DNA of 64,000 bases, from assembly GCA_024233345.1 (NCBI GenBank), contig JACKPT010000008.1, forward strand, positions 1-64,000. The letters are read 5' to 3'. Under the pieces are notes generated by a model. The model did no database searches. It was not told the origin of the DNA and saw only the letters and a list, made by a program, of their open reading frames with translations. Below are positions 26,419-36,435 of this stretch, piece after piece. Source of the DNA: Verrucomicrobiota bacterium (GTDB lineage Bacteria > Verrucomicrobiota > Kiritimatiellia > CAIVKH01). The stretch's first letter is position 1; each line of letters opens with the position of its first letter. A program made the translations under genes and the position numbers.

Positions 26419-28872
26419 ATGAACCAGCTCAATGACTTCACCACCTTTCTGGAGAATCGGTTTCAATCCAGAATCCGGGCCCACCGGACCCTGGCGCCAG
26501 CCCCCGGTGCCTACCACGACCTGCCGGGGGAACTTGCCCCGGCGCTTCGCCAGGCCCTGGCCGGGGTACCCATCGACCGGCTGTATGAGCATCAGGCCGA
26601 AGCGTTCGCTTCTGTGACCTCCGGGCGGGACACGGTGCTGGTTTCCCGGACCGCCAGCGGTAAGACCCTGTCCTTTTTTCTTCCCATTCTGCATGACTAC
26701 CTGACTGCGGAGCAGCCCTTCAGCGTCCTGCTCCTGTACCCGACCAAGGCCCTGTCCCGGGATCAGGAGGGCACCCTCGGTAAACTGATCCGGTCCGCGG
26801 CAGGCACCCGGGCCATCGGAACCTTCGATGGCGATACCCCCCGCGACAGCCGCAAGGTCATCCAGCAGTCGGCAGACTTTGTGATCACCAACCCGGACAT
26901 GCTGCATGCGGGAATTCTCCCGCACCATCACCGAGGCTGGAAAACCTTTCTGAGCCGGCTGAAGTATATCGTCGTTGATGAGGTGCATTGCTACCGCGGC
27001 TCGTTCGGCTCCCATGTCTCCAATGTCTTCCGCCGCCTTCTCCGGGTCTGTGACATGCACGGCAGCCACCCACAATTCATCTGCTCTTCGGCCACGGTGG
27101 GCAACCCGAAGGCGCATGTGGACCTACTCTTCCACCGGGACTTCCACCTGCTTGACCGGGATACCGCGCCCCGGCCGCAGCGGGACATCTACTTTGTAAA
27201 CCCGCCCCTGGTGCAGTCCGCGGGCTCGGCGGTCTATCGGAAAGGCGCCGCCTCCATCTCCATTCCCCTGATCCGCAAAGCAACCGAACTGGGCATCCGC
27301 ACCATCTGCTTTTGCCGGGCCCGCCAGGAGGTCGAGCGACTCTACCGCGCAGTCACCGATGGCCATCCCCAACTCGCCCACTCGGTCAAACCCTACCGGG
27401 GCGGTCTGCTTCCCACCGAACGGCGGGCGCTCGAACGCGATCTGTTCGACGGCAAGATCACCACCATCCTCACCACCAATGCCCTCGAGCTGGGAATTGA
27501 TATCGGCGATCTTGACCTGTGCATCCTGTCCGGACACCCCGGCACCATTGCCAGTTTCTGGCAACAGGCGGGGCGGGTCGGGCGCAAAGCATCCCGCGCC
27601 GTCATTGTCTATATTGCCAAGGACTCACCCATCGATCAGTACATCGCCCACCATCCGGATTTTGTGACCGACACCCCGGCCGAGCAGGCGTGGTTGAATG
27701 CCGACAACCCGTACATACTCCTCCAGCATCTACCCTGCGCCGCCCATGAGTATCCACTGCGGGATGAGGAGCCCCTGTTTGCCAGCACGGCCTACCCGGC
27801 GGCCCTGAAGGTTCTTGCCGACGAAAAAACGCTGGTTCCCTATCACGAGGCCTACCGGTATGCCCTGCGCGACTATCCCGCCCGCGGGGTCAACCTGCGA
27901 GGGCTCACCGACTACAATGTCGACATCCATTGCGGCGGCGAGGTCATCGGCGAGATCGACCCCATCGGCGCCCGGGGCACCCTGTACAAGGATGCGATCT
28001 ATCAGCACCTCGGCAAGCGGTATATGTCGATGGACCTCGACCTGGAGAAGAAGCTGTGCCGGGTGGAGGAGGTGGAGGTCGACTACTACACCGAGGCGGT
28101 ATGGGAGCGGCGGGTTGAGATGGTCGAAGTGGATCAGGAAACCGACCTCCGGGGGGCGGGGCTGAAGTTCGGCTATGTCCATGTGAACCTGCAACCGAAG
28201 ATGTACAAGAAAATCCGCGAGCGCAGTCTTGAGAACATCGGGTACGGTCCGATCACCCTCGACCCGTTCGAGTACGATACCACCGGGCTTTCCCTATTTC
28301 CCCCCAAGGCCTGGCTGACCGCGATGAAGGACGCGGATGCCCGGTTCGTCGGAGCGGGCCTGTACGGGTTGAAGTACCTGCTTAAACGGTCCGCCCCCAG
28401 CCTGTGCATGGCCGACGAAAATGACATCGAAACCGATGTCTCCCGATTTGAAGAGAACACCCAGACCTATCAGAGCGCACTCTACCTCTATGATGCTCAG
28501 GAGGGCGGGGTCGGGTATGCGGAAAAAATCTTTGACCGGATGGAGGAGGCGCTGGTCCTGTGCCGGAGCATTCTGGACGACTGCGAATGCGAAGCGGGCT
28601 GTCCCTCCTGCGTACCCCCGCTTCCGCCCGGGGTCGAGGATGAACAGATGGAGCAGTGGCTGATCGAATCCGATGCCGCGCTCGCATGCACGCGAAGCCT
28701 GCTCGACGCCCTGATCGATGGCACCATCCGGGTGCCCACAGTCACCCTACAGAGACACCCCATGGGACCGATGATCGAGCCGCCCCCCGAAGATGAAGAA
28801 GCGAAGAAACTGCAGGCTCGCCTCGAGCGATCTGCGGACATCCTGCGGCGGAAGCGGGAGAAGTTGCATTGA
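26419..28872 (+). CDS. mrfA: MrfA-like DEAD/H helicase with C-terminal zinc site
   Basis: 817 residues, YprA/MrfA type. Motifs: Walker A region SRTASGKT, VVDEVHCYRG (DEVH box), SSATVGNP, and QQAGRVGRKASRA (motif VI). The C-terminus carries a four-Cys cluster (CECEAGCPSC), the MrfA zinc site. In Bacillus subtilis MrfA with MrfB excises mitomycin C adducts. Here the next gene is mrfB-like and overlaps by 1 nt (TGATG), supporting the assignment. GAGGATCG precedes the start. Length is slightly above the family's ~750. Confidence 0.85.
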   Translation: MNQLNDFTTFLENRFQSRIRAHRTLAPAPGAYHDLPGELAPALRQALAGVPIDRLYEHQAEAFASVTSGRDTVLVSRTASGKTLSFFLPILHDYLTAEQPFSVLLLYPTKALSRDQEGTLGKLIRSAAGTRAIGTFDGDTPRDSRKVIQQSADFVITNPDMLHAGILPHHHRGWKTFLSRLKYIVVDEVHCYRGSFGSHVSNVFRRLLRVCDMHGSHPQFICSSATVGNPKAHVDLLFHRDFHLLDRDTAPRPQRDIYFVNPPLVQSAGSAVYRKGAASISIPLIRKATELGIRTICFCRARQEVERLYRAVTDGHPQLAHSVKPYRGGLLPTERRALERDLFDGKITTILTTNALELGIDIGDLDLCILSGHPGTIASFWQQAGRVGRKASRAVIVYIAKDSPIDQYIAHHPDFVTDTPAEQAWLNADNPYILLQHLPCAAHEYPLRDEEPLFASTAYPAALKVLADEKTLVPYHEAYRYALRDYPARGVNLRGLTDYNVDIHCGGEVIGEIDPIGARGTLYKDAIYQHLGKRYMSMDLDLEKKLCRVEEVEVDYYTEAVWERRVEMVEVDQETDLRGAGLKFGYVHVNLQPKMYKKIRERSLENIGYGPITLDPFEYDTTGLSLFPPKAWLTAMKDADARFVGAGLYGLKYLLKRSAPSLCMADENDIETDVSRFEENTQTYQSALYLYDAQEGGVGYAEKIFDRMEEALVLCRSILDDCECEAGCPSCVPPLPPGVEDEQMEQWLIESDAALACTRSLLDALIDGTIRVPTVTLQRHPMGPMIEPPPEDEEAKKLQARLERSADILRRKREKLH

Positions 28873-29780
28873 TGTCGCTCACCTCCGGCGCGCTTCGACA
28901 CCTTCCCGGAATCGGACCCGAGCGGGAAAAACGGCTCCGGGCCAGCGGCATCCGAACCTGGGATGACCTGTTGCGGGAGCGGCCGGGGCATCTACCCGGA
29001 CTCGGAATTACCGACCGGCTCCACGATGCCGTGCAGCAATCCCGCGAGGCCCTGAACGCCCGGGACCTTGGGGCTCTGACCGGCCTGCTCGCCCGGGCTG
29101 ATCACTGGCGGCTGCTCCACGATTTCGCGGCCGAGGCCACCTATCTCGACATCGAAACCACCGGCCAGCAGCAGGCGGAGATTACCGTGGTCGTCTGCCT
29201 GCACCGCGGCGAGCTGCACACCTTTGTCCAGGGTGAAAATCTCGATATGCTTCTTGATCTGCTCGACGATACCCGCTTGCTGGTTACCTTTAATGGGGCG
29301 TCTTTTGATCTGCCCCAGATCGTGGACTACTTTCATATCCCGCCCCTCACCCTCCCCCACATCGACCTCCGTTGGGTTTGCTACCACGCCGGGCTGTCCG
29401 GCGGCCTCAAGCACATCGAGCGCGCGGTGGGCATCCAGCGACCTCATGACCTGGTCGGGACCGACGGTGCAGAGGCGGTCTGGCTGTGGGATCGGTGGTG
29501 CACGACCCGCCAACCCGAACTGCGAACCAAGCTGCTCCGATACTGTGCCGCGGATGTGATCGCTCTGGACCTGCTGCGCGAACAACTTCTGGAACGCATT
29601 CTGCCGGGATCGTGCCCGGCTCGTCCCGTCCGCACAAATGCCGATCTCTGGCGCCTGCTGCCGGAGCAGGACGCGGTCATCCAACCTGCGGTGAAGGGGC
29701 TGGGCCCACTTCCGTCTGCAAGTCCTCTTTCGCAGCGGCATGCCCGGTTGCGCGAGCACTTGCGACACCCATCCCGCTGA
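28872..29780 (+). CDS. mrfB: MrfB-like exonuclease
   Basis: 302 residues. An N-terminal helix-hairpin-helix (LPGIGPEREKRL; GLGITDRL) is followed by an RNase H-like, DEDD-type exonuclease: LDIETTG (ExoI), LVTFNGASFDLP (ExoII), and YCAADVIALD (ExoIII region). It matches YprB/MrfB, the partner of MrfA. The start ATG sits in the mrfA stop. It probably degrades the damaged strand opened by MrfA. Confidence 0.82.
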   Translation: MSLTSGALRHLPGIGPEREKRLRASGIRTWDDLLRERPGHLPGLGITDRLHDAVQQSREALNARDLGALTGLLARADHWRLLHDFAAEATYLDIETTGQQQAEITVVVCLHRGELHTFVQGENLDMLLDLLDDTRLLVTFNGASFDLPQIVDYFHIPPLTLPHIDLRWVCYHAGLSGGLKHIERAVGIQRPHDLVGTDGAEAVWLWDRWCTTRQPELRTKLLRYCAADVIALDLLREQLLERILPGSCPARPVRTNADLWRLLPEQDAVIQPAVKGLGPLPSASPLSQRHARLREHLRHPSR

Positions 29781-29791
29781 GGAATGCACCC

Positions 29792-32700
29792 TCAGGAGGT
29801 CGCCTCTCCGGCAATCACCTCAAACCGCACGGGCAGCACGATGGCTCTACTCTTTTGCCGAAGCGATGAGGTCACCTTGAGTCTCTGTCCCAGATCCGGA
29901 TACCACAGGCCGAATTGCAGGGTGTACCAACCGGGGGACAGGCTGTTGGGAAGGTTCAGCATTCGCTGCTGCATGACCGGCCAGCCATCGCGGCCTATGC
30001 TCTTGCAGGTTTCATCCCGTAATCCATCCGCGACAAGAAAATCATCCTGGGCAACAATCTTACCGCGATCATCGACCACATGCAGAAATGCCGTGGGCCG
30101 ATTGTGGGGTACCTTGCTCCAGAAATAGCGCATGGTGACCCGGTCGCCCGGACAAGCCCGCGAACGATCCATCGACAAACCATCGAAGCCAACAAGCCCT
30201 TCAAAGGAAGCAGTCGCGGGGTAGTCGATGCGGGTCATGGCCTCAAGGGCCGCAGCCAACCCCGGCCGGTCACCCGGAGAATCCGGGCCGGACAGGGCCG
30301 ACAAAAGGGCGGCGCACACTCCGGGATGGGTCGGCATCAGGGTGTGGGCCAGCGTCAACTCCCGAAGCAACTCCGGATCGGAAGCCGGGACCGGAGACCC
30401 GCTGCGGAGGCGGTCGAGCAGCCGCGCCACCCGATGCTCGAGGGAGCCAGCGGATCGAAAGACCCGATGACCATACCAGGCCAATTCGTGTTGCCCGGAA
30501 ACGCCGGCGCCATCATGGCCGGCCAGCCGGAACAGGGTCCAGCAGGTCATCGGGGTTTCCGTCCACCCGGCACCACATCCCCTCAACGCCACCCGGGTTG
30601 CCTCGCAATCCTCGTTCCGCACCAGCAAGGCGCTGCGGTTATCAACCGAGATCGGCCAGGGCGATTCCCGGGGGGTGCCGGTTACGTCCCCGGTGGTTCG
30701 ATCCCAAATCGCTGGCTCGCGTGGGGTCCACAATCTTTCCCCGGAGGCCTCAGCCAAACGATTCGCCGCCCACCGCTCGCAGTACACCCGGTTCACCGTC
30801 GTCGTCGCAAGGCTTGTGATTACCCGCCCCAAGTCCGCCTCCAGATCCGGTGATCCCTGACCCGGACCATACAAAGAGATCTCGGCGGGTGAAAAGAAAG
30901 CCCGGCAGGTCGTGGGCCAGGCCCGAAGGGCAATCTCTTGAACCCGCACCGGGGCGAAATCCACCCGGGCATGATAACCGGATGCATCCGCAAACAGCCG
31001 GGGGCCGCTCCAGATCGTAGCATTTTCCTGATCCACCCCTCCCAGCGTCTCCCAGGAACCGGTTTCAGATTTACCATCCAACCGCCAGACCCCTGGATAG
31101 GAGAGCCAGCACGGACAGTAAAAGAGAATCCGGGAAAGCAGAACCGGCTCCCGAAAGGTGATGTACAAGGTCTGCTCGGCATCCGGCGGAATGGGAAGGG
31201 CGACACCAGTCAGCATGTCCTGATCGGTCAGCACTTCGGTCATTTCCGAATCGACACCCCTTACCCTTGCCGATTGCCACTGATCCGGGGAAATCGGGGT
31301 TACACTCAGTGGCGGAGGCTGGATCGCATGAACCAGGTTCAGGCCTTCGATCCGGGTCACCGCAGCGTGGCCACCGGTTTGCTCGATCCACCGAACACCT
31401 CCCGCGGTATGACCAATCAAGGCAATCTTCCCGGCGGCATCCGCCCGCCGCTCATGCGGATTATACCGGTCGGTGGGAAGATCCACGAACGGCTCTTTTT
31501 CCTGAACATAAAAGTTCAGCCATGAGGTTTGCATGAAGGGGCCATAGATCGCTTCGGTCGGGTGTTCGGAAATGAAATGGGCGAATGCTTCCGCCGTCCG
31601 GTCGCGTGACGTTTCACCCTGGTGAAGCAACCCCCAGACCTCCCGGATATTTCCGGAAAAGAACACCAGAAGCATGAGACCCCATAGCCGAACGCCCCAC
31701 CGCCCCCACCGGGTCCGGCCGACCTGGCTCACCCCGGCCGCAGTCACCACCACCAGCACAGGATACAAGGGTAGCGCATACCGTGCCGCCCGGGTCAGGG
31801 CATAGCTGGAGCAACCGGCGGACAGGACGAACACCACCGAAAAAGACAGGGCAGAGGCCAGATACAGCCGTGAAATTCGTGACCCCGCCACCCGCCGGTT
31901 CCGGATCATGTCGGCAACCACGAAGCCCACCGCGATCAGCAGAATCATCGACCAGCCGATGGCCACAGACCATCGCAAAGTGCAGCGCAAGCCGTCGCAT
32001 CGCCAAAGAAAATCCGGGCCCGGATCCAGGTAATCCAGAAAACGGGGAACGATGATTCCGAGAAAAGCGGGAATGCCATGCCGCAGCGGTACCGCCAGCA
32101 GCGCATCCGCCATCCCCAGCGATGCCCAGTGGTGCTGAACATTCCAAACCCACCAGGGGGCACTGCCGCCCAAAAACCCGAGCGGCAGCAACAGGTATGC
32201 ATAGGTCCAGCGTCGTCGAATCAACCAGCTCGCGAGCAGGATCACCGAGGCCACCGCCATCGCCGGCACCAGGATCTGGCTGGTCCACCACCCCACCCCC
32301 ATGGTCAGGCCAAACCCCAGCAACGCCAATCGCTCGCGACCAGTGAAACCGGAGGTACCCAACGCCAGGCGGCAACTCCAGGTCAGGATCAGCGGAACCA
32401 ATATCAGAATCAGCGCATAACCACCGCGAGGGGAAATCAGATAGTAGTCGTAGTAGGTCGGCCCAATCAGGGCAAACAGGCCCGCCCACCGGGCGGCCGT
32501 ACGGCCAGCAATGTGAAAAGCCCACCCATACAGCAGGGGGATGATCCAGACCCCCACCAACACGGTGCCAAGGTTCACCGCCAGGACCGAGGTTCCCAGC
32601 CACCGGCAGCACAGGGCACTGACCATGGGTTCCAGACTACCCATGTAGGCCTGACCATAAAAAAAGACCGGCCAGTCCCGACCCTCCGCCATATGCTTGG

Positions 32701-32887
32701 CCATCAGGGCAACAATTCCCCAATCGCCGCTGATGGCATCCCGGTACGCCCACGACAACAACGTACGCCAAACGGCAGCGATCAAAACCAGAACCGCAAT
32801 CCACCAGAAGTCCTGACGGCCCATCCGGGGACCTTTTGTCCCTAAAGAACCATTCTGCTGATCAACAACACCCATCGGATGATGCAT
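29792..32887 (-). CDS. Polytopic membrane protein, PMT/GT39-like with large C-terminal domain
   Basis: 1031 residues. The first ~400 hold many helices of the glycosyltransferase-39 / ArnT pattern, with acidic residues after helix 1 (AISGDWGIVALMAKHM, SLEPMVSALCC) where these enzymes keep catalytic Asp/Glu. Later helices include LLVFFSGNIREVWG. The last ~600 residues are soluble and extracytoplasmic, with jelly-roll-like strands (VWRLDGKSETGSWETL, ARVDFAPVRVQEIALRAWP) suggesting carbohydrate binding. It would transfer sugar from a lipid carrier. The start at 32887 has GGAG 4 nt before; internal starts are possible. Confidence 0.68.
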   Translation of the reverse strand: MHHPMGVVDQQNGSLGTKGPRMGRQDFWWIAVLVLIAAVWRTLLSWAYRDAISGDWGIVALMAKHMAEGRDWPVFFYGQAYMGSLEPMVSALCCRWLGTSVLAVNLGTVLVGVWIIPLLYGWAFHIAGRTAARWAGLFALIGPTYYDYYLISPRGGYALILILVPLILTWSCRLALGTSGFTGRERLALLGFGLTMGVGWWTSQILVPAMAVASVILLASWLIRRRWTYAYLLLPLGFLGGSAPWWVWNVQHHWASLGMADALLAVPLRHGIPAFLGIIVPRFLDYLDPGPDFLWRCDGLRCTLRWSVAIGWSMILLIAVGFVVADMIRNRRVAGSRISRLYLASALSFSVVFVLSAGCSSYALTRAARYALPLYPVLVVVTAAGVSQVGRTRWGRWGVRLWGLMLLVFFSGNIREVWGLLHQGETSRDRTAEAFAHFISEHPTEAIYGPFMQTSWLNFYVQEKEPFVDLPTDRYNPHERRADAAGKIALIGHTAGGVRWIEQTGGHAAVTRIEGLNLVHAIQPPPLSVTPISPDQWQSARVRGVDSEMTEVLTDQDMLTGVALPIPPDAEQTLYITFREPVLLSRILFYCPCWLSYPGVWRLDGKSETGSWETLGGVDQENATIWSGPRLFADASGYHARVDFAPVRVQEIALRAWPTTCRAFFSPAEISLYGPGQGSPDLEADLGRVITSLATTTVNRVYCERWAANRLAEASGERLWTPREPAIWDRTTGDVTGTPRESPWPISVDNRSALLVRNEDCEATRVALRGCGAGWTETPMTCWTLFRLAGHDGAGVSGQHELAWYGHRVFRSAGSLEHRVARLLDRLRSGSPVPASDPELLRELTLAHTLMPTHPGVCAALLSALSGPDSPGDRPGLAAALEAMTRIDYPATASFEGLVGFDGLSMDRSRACPGDRVTMRYFWSKVPHNRPTAFLHVVDDRGKIVAQDDFLVADGLRDETCKSIGRDGWPVMQQRMLNLPNSLSPGWYTLQFGLWYPDLGQRLKVTSSLRQKSRAIVLPVRFEVIAGEATS

Positions 32888-32993
32888 CTCTCCACCTCGC
32901 CTCAGGATCCCAGACTAATTCAAATTGACTAAAAAATCACCAACAATGAAGATCCGGGCGAACGAGATGAAACCCCATGCGATCGGGAGATTG

Positions 32994-35138
32994 ATGAATG
33001 CTTCGTCGACCTACTGGCGAAGCGGCGCCGCCCTGCTGGTGATCGGCGCCCTGATCCCGGTGGTCCATACCGGAGGCACCTGGCTGCATGGGCCGCGACT
33101 GCTGAGCGCCCTCGCAGTGGCAGGCATCGCCACCCTGGCCGGGGCTTGGCGCTCTCCACACAATCCGGACGGATCTGCCGTCCCGGACACCACCCGGGCG
33201 GCGGGCCTGCTCACCCTCGGCCTGCTGATCGCGGTCAGCTCGAGTTGGGTACAGTTTCAGTGGTTTTTCTTTCCGGACTGGCGGGAGCATCAGGATTTTG
33301 TCTGGCCCTCCATCCACCTGGTTTTCTTGCTGAACCTACTGCTGGCCGGATGGATCCTGACCCGCCGCCCGTCGGGTTGGCGAACCGCGCTGGGGTTGAT
33401 GCTGGTCCTGCCCCTGCTCGCGGGCATCCTCGCAGTATGGCAAGTCACCGGGGGCGCCGCGATTTATAAGGATGACCATCCCTCATTCATGTACCGGCTG
33501 TGGCTGTTCCGCGAAACCTTTCCCCGAATGGTCAATTATGTTCCCCAATGGAATGCGGGGACCGTCGATGCGACCCCGATCCTGACCGGAGCATGGATTC
33601 CCGGTTTGGTCGGGTTTCCCCTGTGGCTGGTCGCGGATCCTCATGTGTATTACACGGCGGGCTTCATCTGGATGTTCATGCTGCTGGTTCCCTTGCTCGC
33701 CGGGCTGTCCACCCGGATGTTGGGCGGCTCCCTGCTCGCCTCTCTGGCGGCGGCCGTTCTGGCCCTGCTTCCCACCCGGTACTACAGTTTATGGGTGCTC
33801 CATTTTGGCACCTTGGGCGGCAACTTTGCCATGGCCCTGGTGATGCCGGTTGCCGGGCTTCTCTTTGTGCTTCTATGGAACAAGCGGGCGCCCCTGGGGG
33901 CGGCGATTGCCCTGGCGCTGGTCATCATCGTCATGAATCTATGGCCCTTGTCGCCCTTCATGGCATTCCCCTTTGTTCTCGCCATCGCATGGAACCTCCG
34001 CCGCCTGACCGGGCGCTCCAGCCTGCTCATCGGCGGCGCGGCGGCGGTGGCCGGGGTCATCCTATACCCCTACCTGAATACCCTGCTGAACCAGGCGGGA
34101 ATCGATGCCGGGGCGCTGATGCGGCAAGGGCGCCCACCCTTCTCCGCTATAATCATCCAGGGCGCCACCCTGTTCCGCGATCAAATCCGGATGGCCAACC
34201 CGCTCCTCGTATTTCTGGGGTTGGCCGCGCCCCTGCTGGTGTTGAAGGGCTCACAGCGCCGGTGGCTGGCCCCCATAACCCTTGGCTTTATCCTCCTCTC
34301 CGGTTGGTCGGACGTTCTTTTTCCCAACCGCCAATTGCACCGCATGAGCATTGCGCTGTTTTTCATGACCATTCCCGCCACCGCACTCACCCTGGATGTT
34401 CTGCTGGAAACCACCGGATGGCGGCGGAGCTGGCTGGCCGCCCTGGTTGCCGCCCTCGTTGCCGCTTCCGGATGGAATGCCCGGCTTATCTATCAGGGCC
34501 GGGGCGTGGAAACCTATGGAATCTTCACCCCCGGCTTGCACACGCTCGCGGAAAGGGTGGCGCAGGAAACACCGCCGGAGGGACGGGTCATTCTCGCAGG
34601 CGCGGTGGGTGAGGATTATGAGGACGGACACATGGGATATCTGCCCATTTTGTTTCATCGCGAGCTGCTGGGTAATGCCTATCGCCATGACCAGGACATG
34701 AATCCATGGGCAGGAACCCCTCCCGCCCATCCCCCGGGAACCCCCGCCGAATTCAAAACCTGGGTCGACACCTTTGCCGGTCACTTGATCATCACCATCG
34801 AGGACGAATGGCGGAACTACCTGCGCGCCCAACCCGAATCGTATGAGGAGCGCGGCCAGGTGACCACCACCCATCAGACCTATACCCTGTTCCGGGTTCG
34901 CCACCCCGCCCCGTTGTTTGCCGCCGGGGAAGGAAGGGTCGAGGCGCACCCCAACCACCTCATCGTGAATCTCAATGATCCGGAGGTGCCAGCGATCCTC
35001 CGTTACCGATGGACCGATGGCCTTACCGTCTCTCCCCCCGCCGAACTCTACCCCGCTCCGGTCAACCAGGAACTCTCCCTGATCGGCATACGCCCCGGCG
35101 GAGAAACACACCTTGTCATCCGGTATTCCAGTCCATAG
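32994..35138 (+). CDS. Polytopic membrane protein, possibly glycosyltransferase
   Basis: 714 residues from ATG 32994 (GGGAG upstream; two in-frame ATGs lie before). About a dozen helices alternate with short loops (VLLVLPL-type LMLVLPLLAGILAVWQV, LVPLLAGLSTRMLGG). The extracytoplasmic loop after the first ones (KDDHPSFMYRLWLFRETFPR) has the D-x-H/P pattern seen in GT-C enzymes. A soluble tail of ~200 residues ends the protein. Divergent from the PMT-like gene, which suggests related jobs in surface glycan assembly. Family not certain. Confidence 0.6.
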   Translation: MNASSTYWRSGAALLVIGALIPVVHTGGTWLHGPRLLSALAVAGIATLAGAWRSPHNPDGSAVPDTTRAAGLLTLGLLIAVSSSWVQFQWFFFPDWREHQDFVWPSIHLVFLLNLLLAGWILTRRPSGWRTALGLMLVLPLLAGILAVWQVTGGAAIYKDDHPSFMYRLWLFRETFPRMVNYVPQWNAGTVDATPILTGAWIPGLVGFPLWLVADPHVYYTAGFIWMFMLLVPLLAGLSTRMLGGSLLASLAAAVLALLPTRYYSLWVLHFGTLGGNFAMALVMPVAGLLFVLLWNKRAPLGAAIALALVIIVMNLWPLSPFMAFPFVLAIAWNLRRLTGRSSLLIGGAAAVAGVILYPYLNTLLNQAGIDAGALMRQGRPPFSAIIIQGATLFRDQIRMANPLLVFLGLAAPLLVLKGSQRRWLAPITLGFILLSGWSDVLFPNRQLHRMSIALFFMTIPATALTLDVLLETTGWRRSWLAALVAALVAASGWNARLIYQGRGVETYGIFTPGLHTLAERVAQETPPEGRVILAGAVGEDYEDGHMGYLPILFHRELLGNAYRHDQDMNPWAGTPPAHPPGTPAEFKTWVDTFAGHLIITIEDEWRNYLRAQPESYEERGQVTTTHQTYTLFRVRHPAPLFAAGEGRVEAHPNHLIVNLNDPEVPAILRYRWTDGLTVSPPAELYPAPVNQELSLIGIRPGGETHLVIRYSSP

Positions 35139-35191
35139 TCAGGCCCGGCCCGGACTGACTGGCCGGGTATGGGGTGGATGGTTCAAGATCC

Positions 35192-35926
35192 TCATGAGCT
35201 CTGCGGGCGGCGGATCTGCGCCAACACCTCCGGTAAATCCCCCGCCTGCCAGGGATAAACATCCAGACACCGGCCCATCACCCCGGAAAATGCGTTCAAG
35301 AGCGCCATCCCCACCTCGCCCATGCCCGGCTTGGGGTCGCCTGGCACAACCTCCTCCAGCGACACCACCTTTTCCCCCACCAACCCACAACCCACGATAT
35401 GCCGGAAACCATCCAACCCGGACCGGACATTGAAACTCAATCCATGCAGGGTGACCCAGCGTTTGATGTGAAATCCGATCGCGGAGAGTTTGCCCGCATC
35501 CGTCCACGCCCCGTTCATCCCCTCCCGGCGATAGGCCGTCACCCCGAAGGAACCTGCCGTGCGGATCGCGACCTCCTCCAGGTGATGCAGATACCCGCGA
35601 GAGGAAGCCTCGGAACCGCCGAGCTTCAGGATCGGATACAGCACCCATTGGCCGGGGCCATGGTACGTCACATCCCCACCCCGGGATGATGTAAAGAGAT
35701 CCACTCCCCGCTCGGTCAGGGCCGCCCGCGACGACAACAAAAACTGATCGCGGCCGCGGCGGCCCAGGGTAATCACCGGGCGATGCTCCAACAGCAGCAC
35801 CGTGTCGGGAATCGCGTCGGCAAGCCGGGCAGCATGAATCGCCTCCTGAATCCGCACCCCTTCCAGATAGGGCACGGGATCCGCGAAGGTGATGGCCCAG
35901 GAACGGGTCGAAGGACCCACCGCCAT
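35192..35926 (-). CDS. lipB: Lipoyl (octanoyl) transferase
   Basis: 244 residues. Transfers octanoyl from ACP to lipoyl domains. Landmarks: HRPVITLGRRG, SSRGGDVTYHGPGQWVLYPIL, GKLSAIGFHIKRWVTLHG (active Lys), and GCGLVGEKVVSL (active Cys). It starts 2 nt after gcvH, whose product it would modify. Confidence 0.95.
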   Translation of the reverse strand: MAVGPSTRSWAITFADPVPYLEGVRIQEAIHAARLADAIPDTVLLLEHRPVITLGRRGRDQFLLSSRAALTERGVDLFTSSRGGDVTYHGPGQWVLYPILKLGGSEASSRGYLHHLEEVAIRTAGSFGVTAYRREGMNGAWTDAGKLSAIGFHIKRWVTLHGLSFNVRSGLDGFRHIVGCGLVGEKVVSLEEVVPGDPKPGMGEVGMALLNAFSGVMGRCLDVYPWQAGDLPEVLAQIRRPQSS

Positions 35927-35928
35927 CG

Positions 35929-36312
35929 TTAATCGTCCTGCGGCAGAATTTCCTCGTACTCGTCGGCATTCATGAGCTGATCCAGCTCCGCTTCGTCATC
36001 GGGGGTAATCTTGAAAATCCACCCCTCGCCATACGGATCGGAATTGATCAACTCCGGGCGGTCCTGCAGCTCCTCATTGACCGCGGAAATGGTTCCGCTT
36101 ACCGGCGCATAAAAGTCCGAGGCGGCCTTGACCGATTCGACCACGCCGACTTCTTCCTGAGCGGCGAAGGAATCCCCCACCGCCGGAAGTTCAACAAAGG
36201 TCAGCTCTCCCAGTTGCTCCTGGGCGAACTCGGTGATGCCAACCTTGAGTTCCTTCGTGCCTTTGACCCACTCGTGGGTGTTCGTATATCTCAGATTACG
36301 GGGACTTTCCAT
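35929..36312 (-). CDS. gcvH: Glycine cleavage system H protein
   Basis: 127 residues. Lipoyl carrier of the glycine cleavage system. The lipoylation site is K62 in VVESVKAASDFYAPVSG. The remaining family pattern (YTNTHEWVK, GITEFAQEQLGE, GEGWIFKI) is complete. It forms a two-gene operon with lipB. gcvT and gcvP are not in the window. Confidence 0.95.
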   Translation of the reverse strand: MESPRNLRYTNTHEWVKGTKELKVGITEFAQEQLGELTFVELPAVGDSFAAQEEVGVVESVKAASDFYAPVSGTISAVNEELQDRPELINSDPYGEGWIFKITPDDEAELDQLMNADEYEEILPQDD

Positions 36313-36435
36313 GCATCCGCCTCTTTAGGTTCGTTCATATTCGCGCGACTCACTTGACTGGCGTTGACATCGCCTCAACGTGCGCCTCTTTTTTCTCATT
36401 CAACCCGACAGGTCAAGCAAAGATTCCGCAAGACC

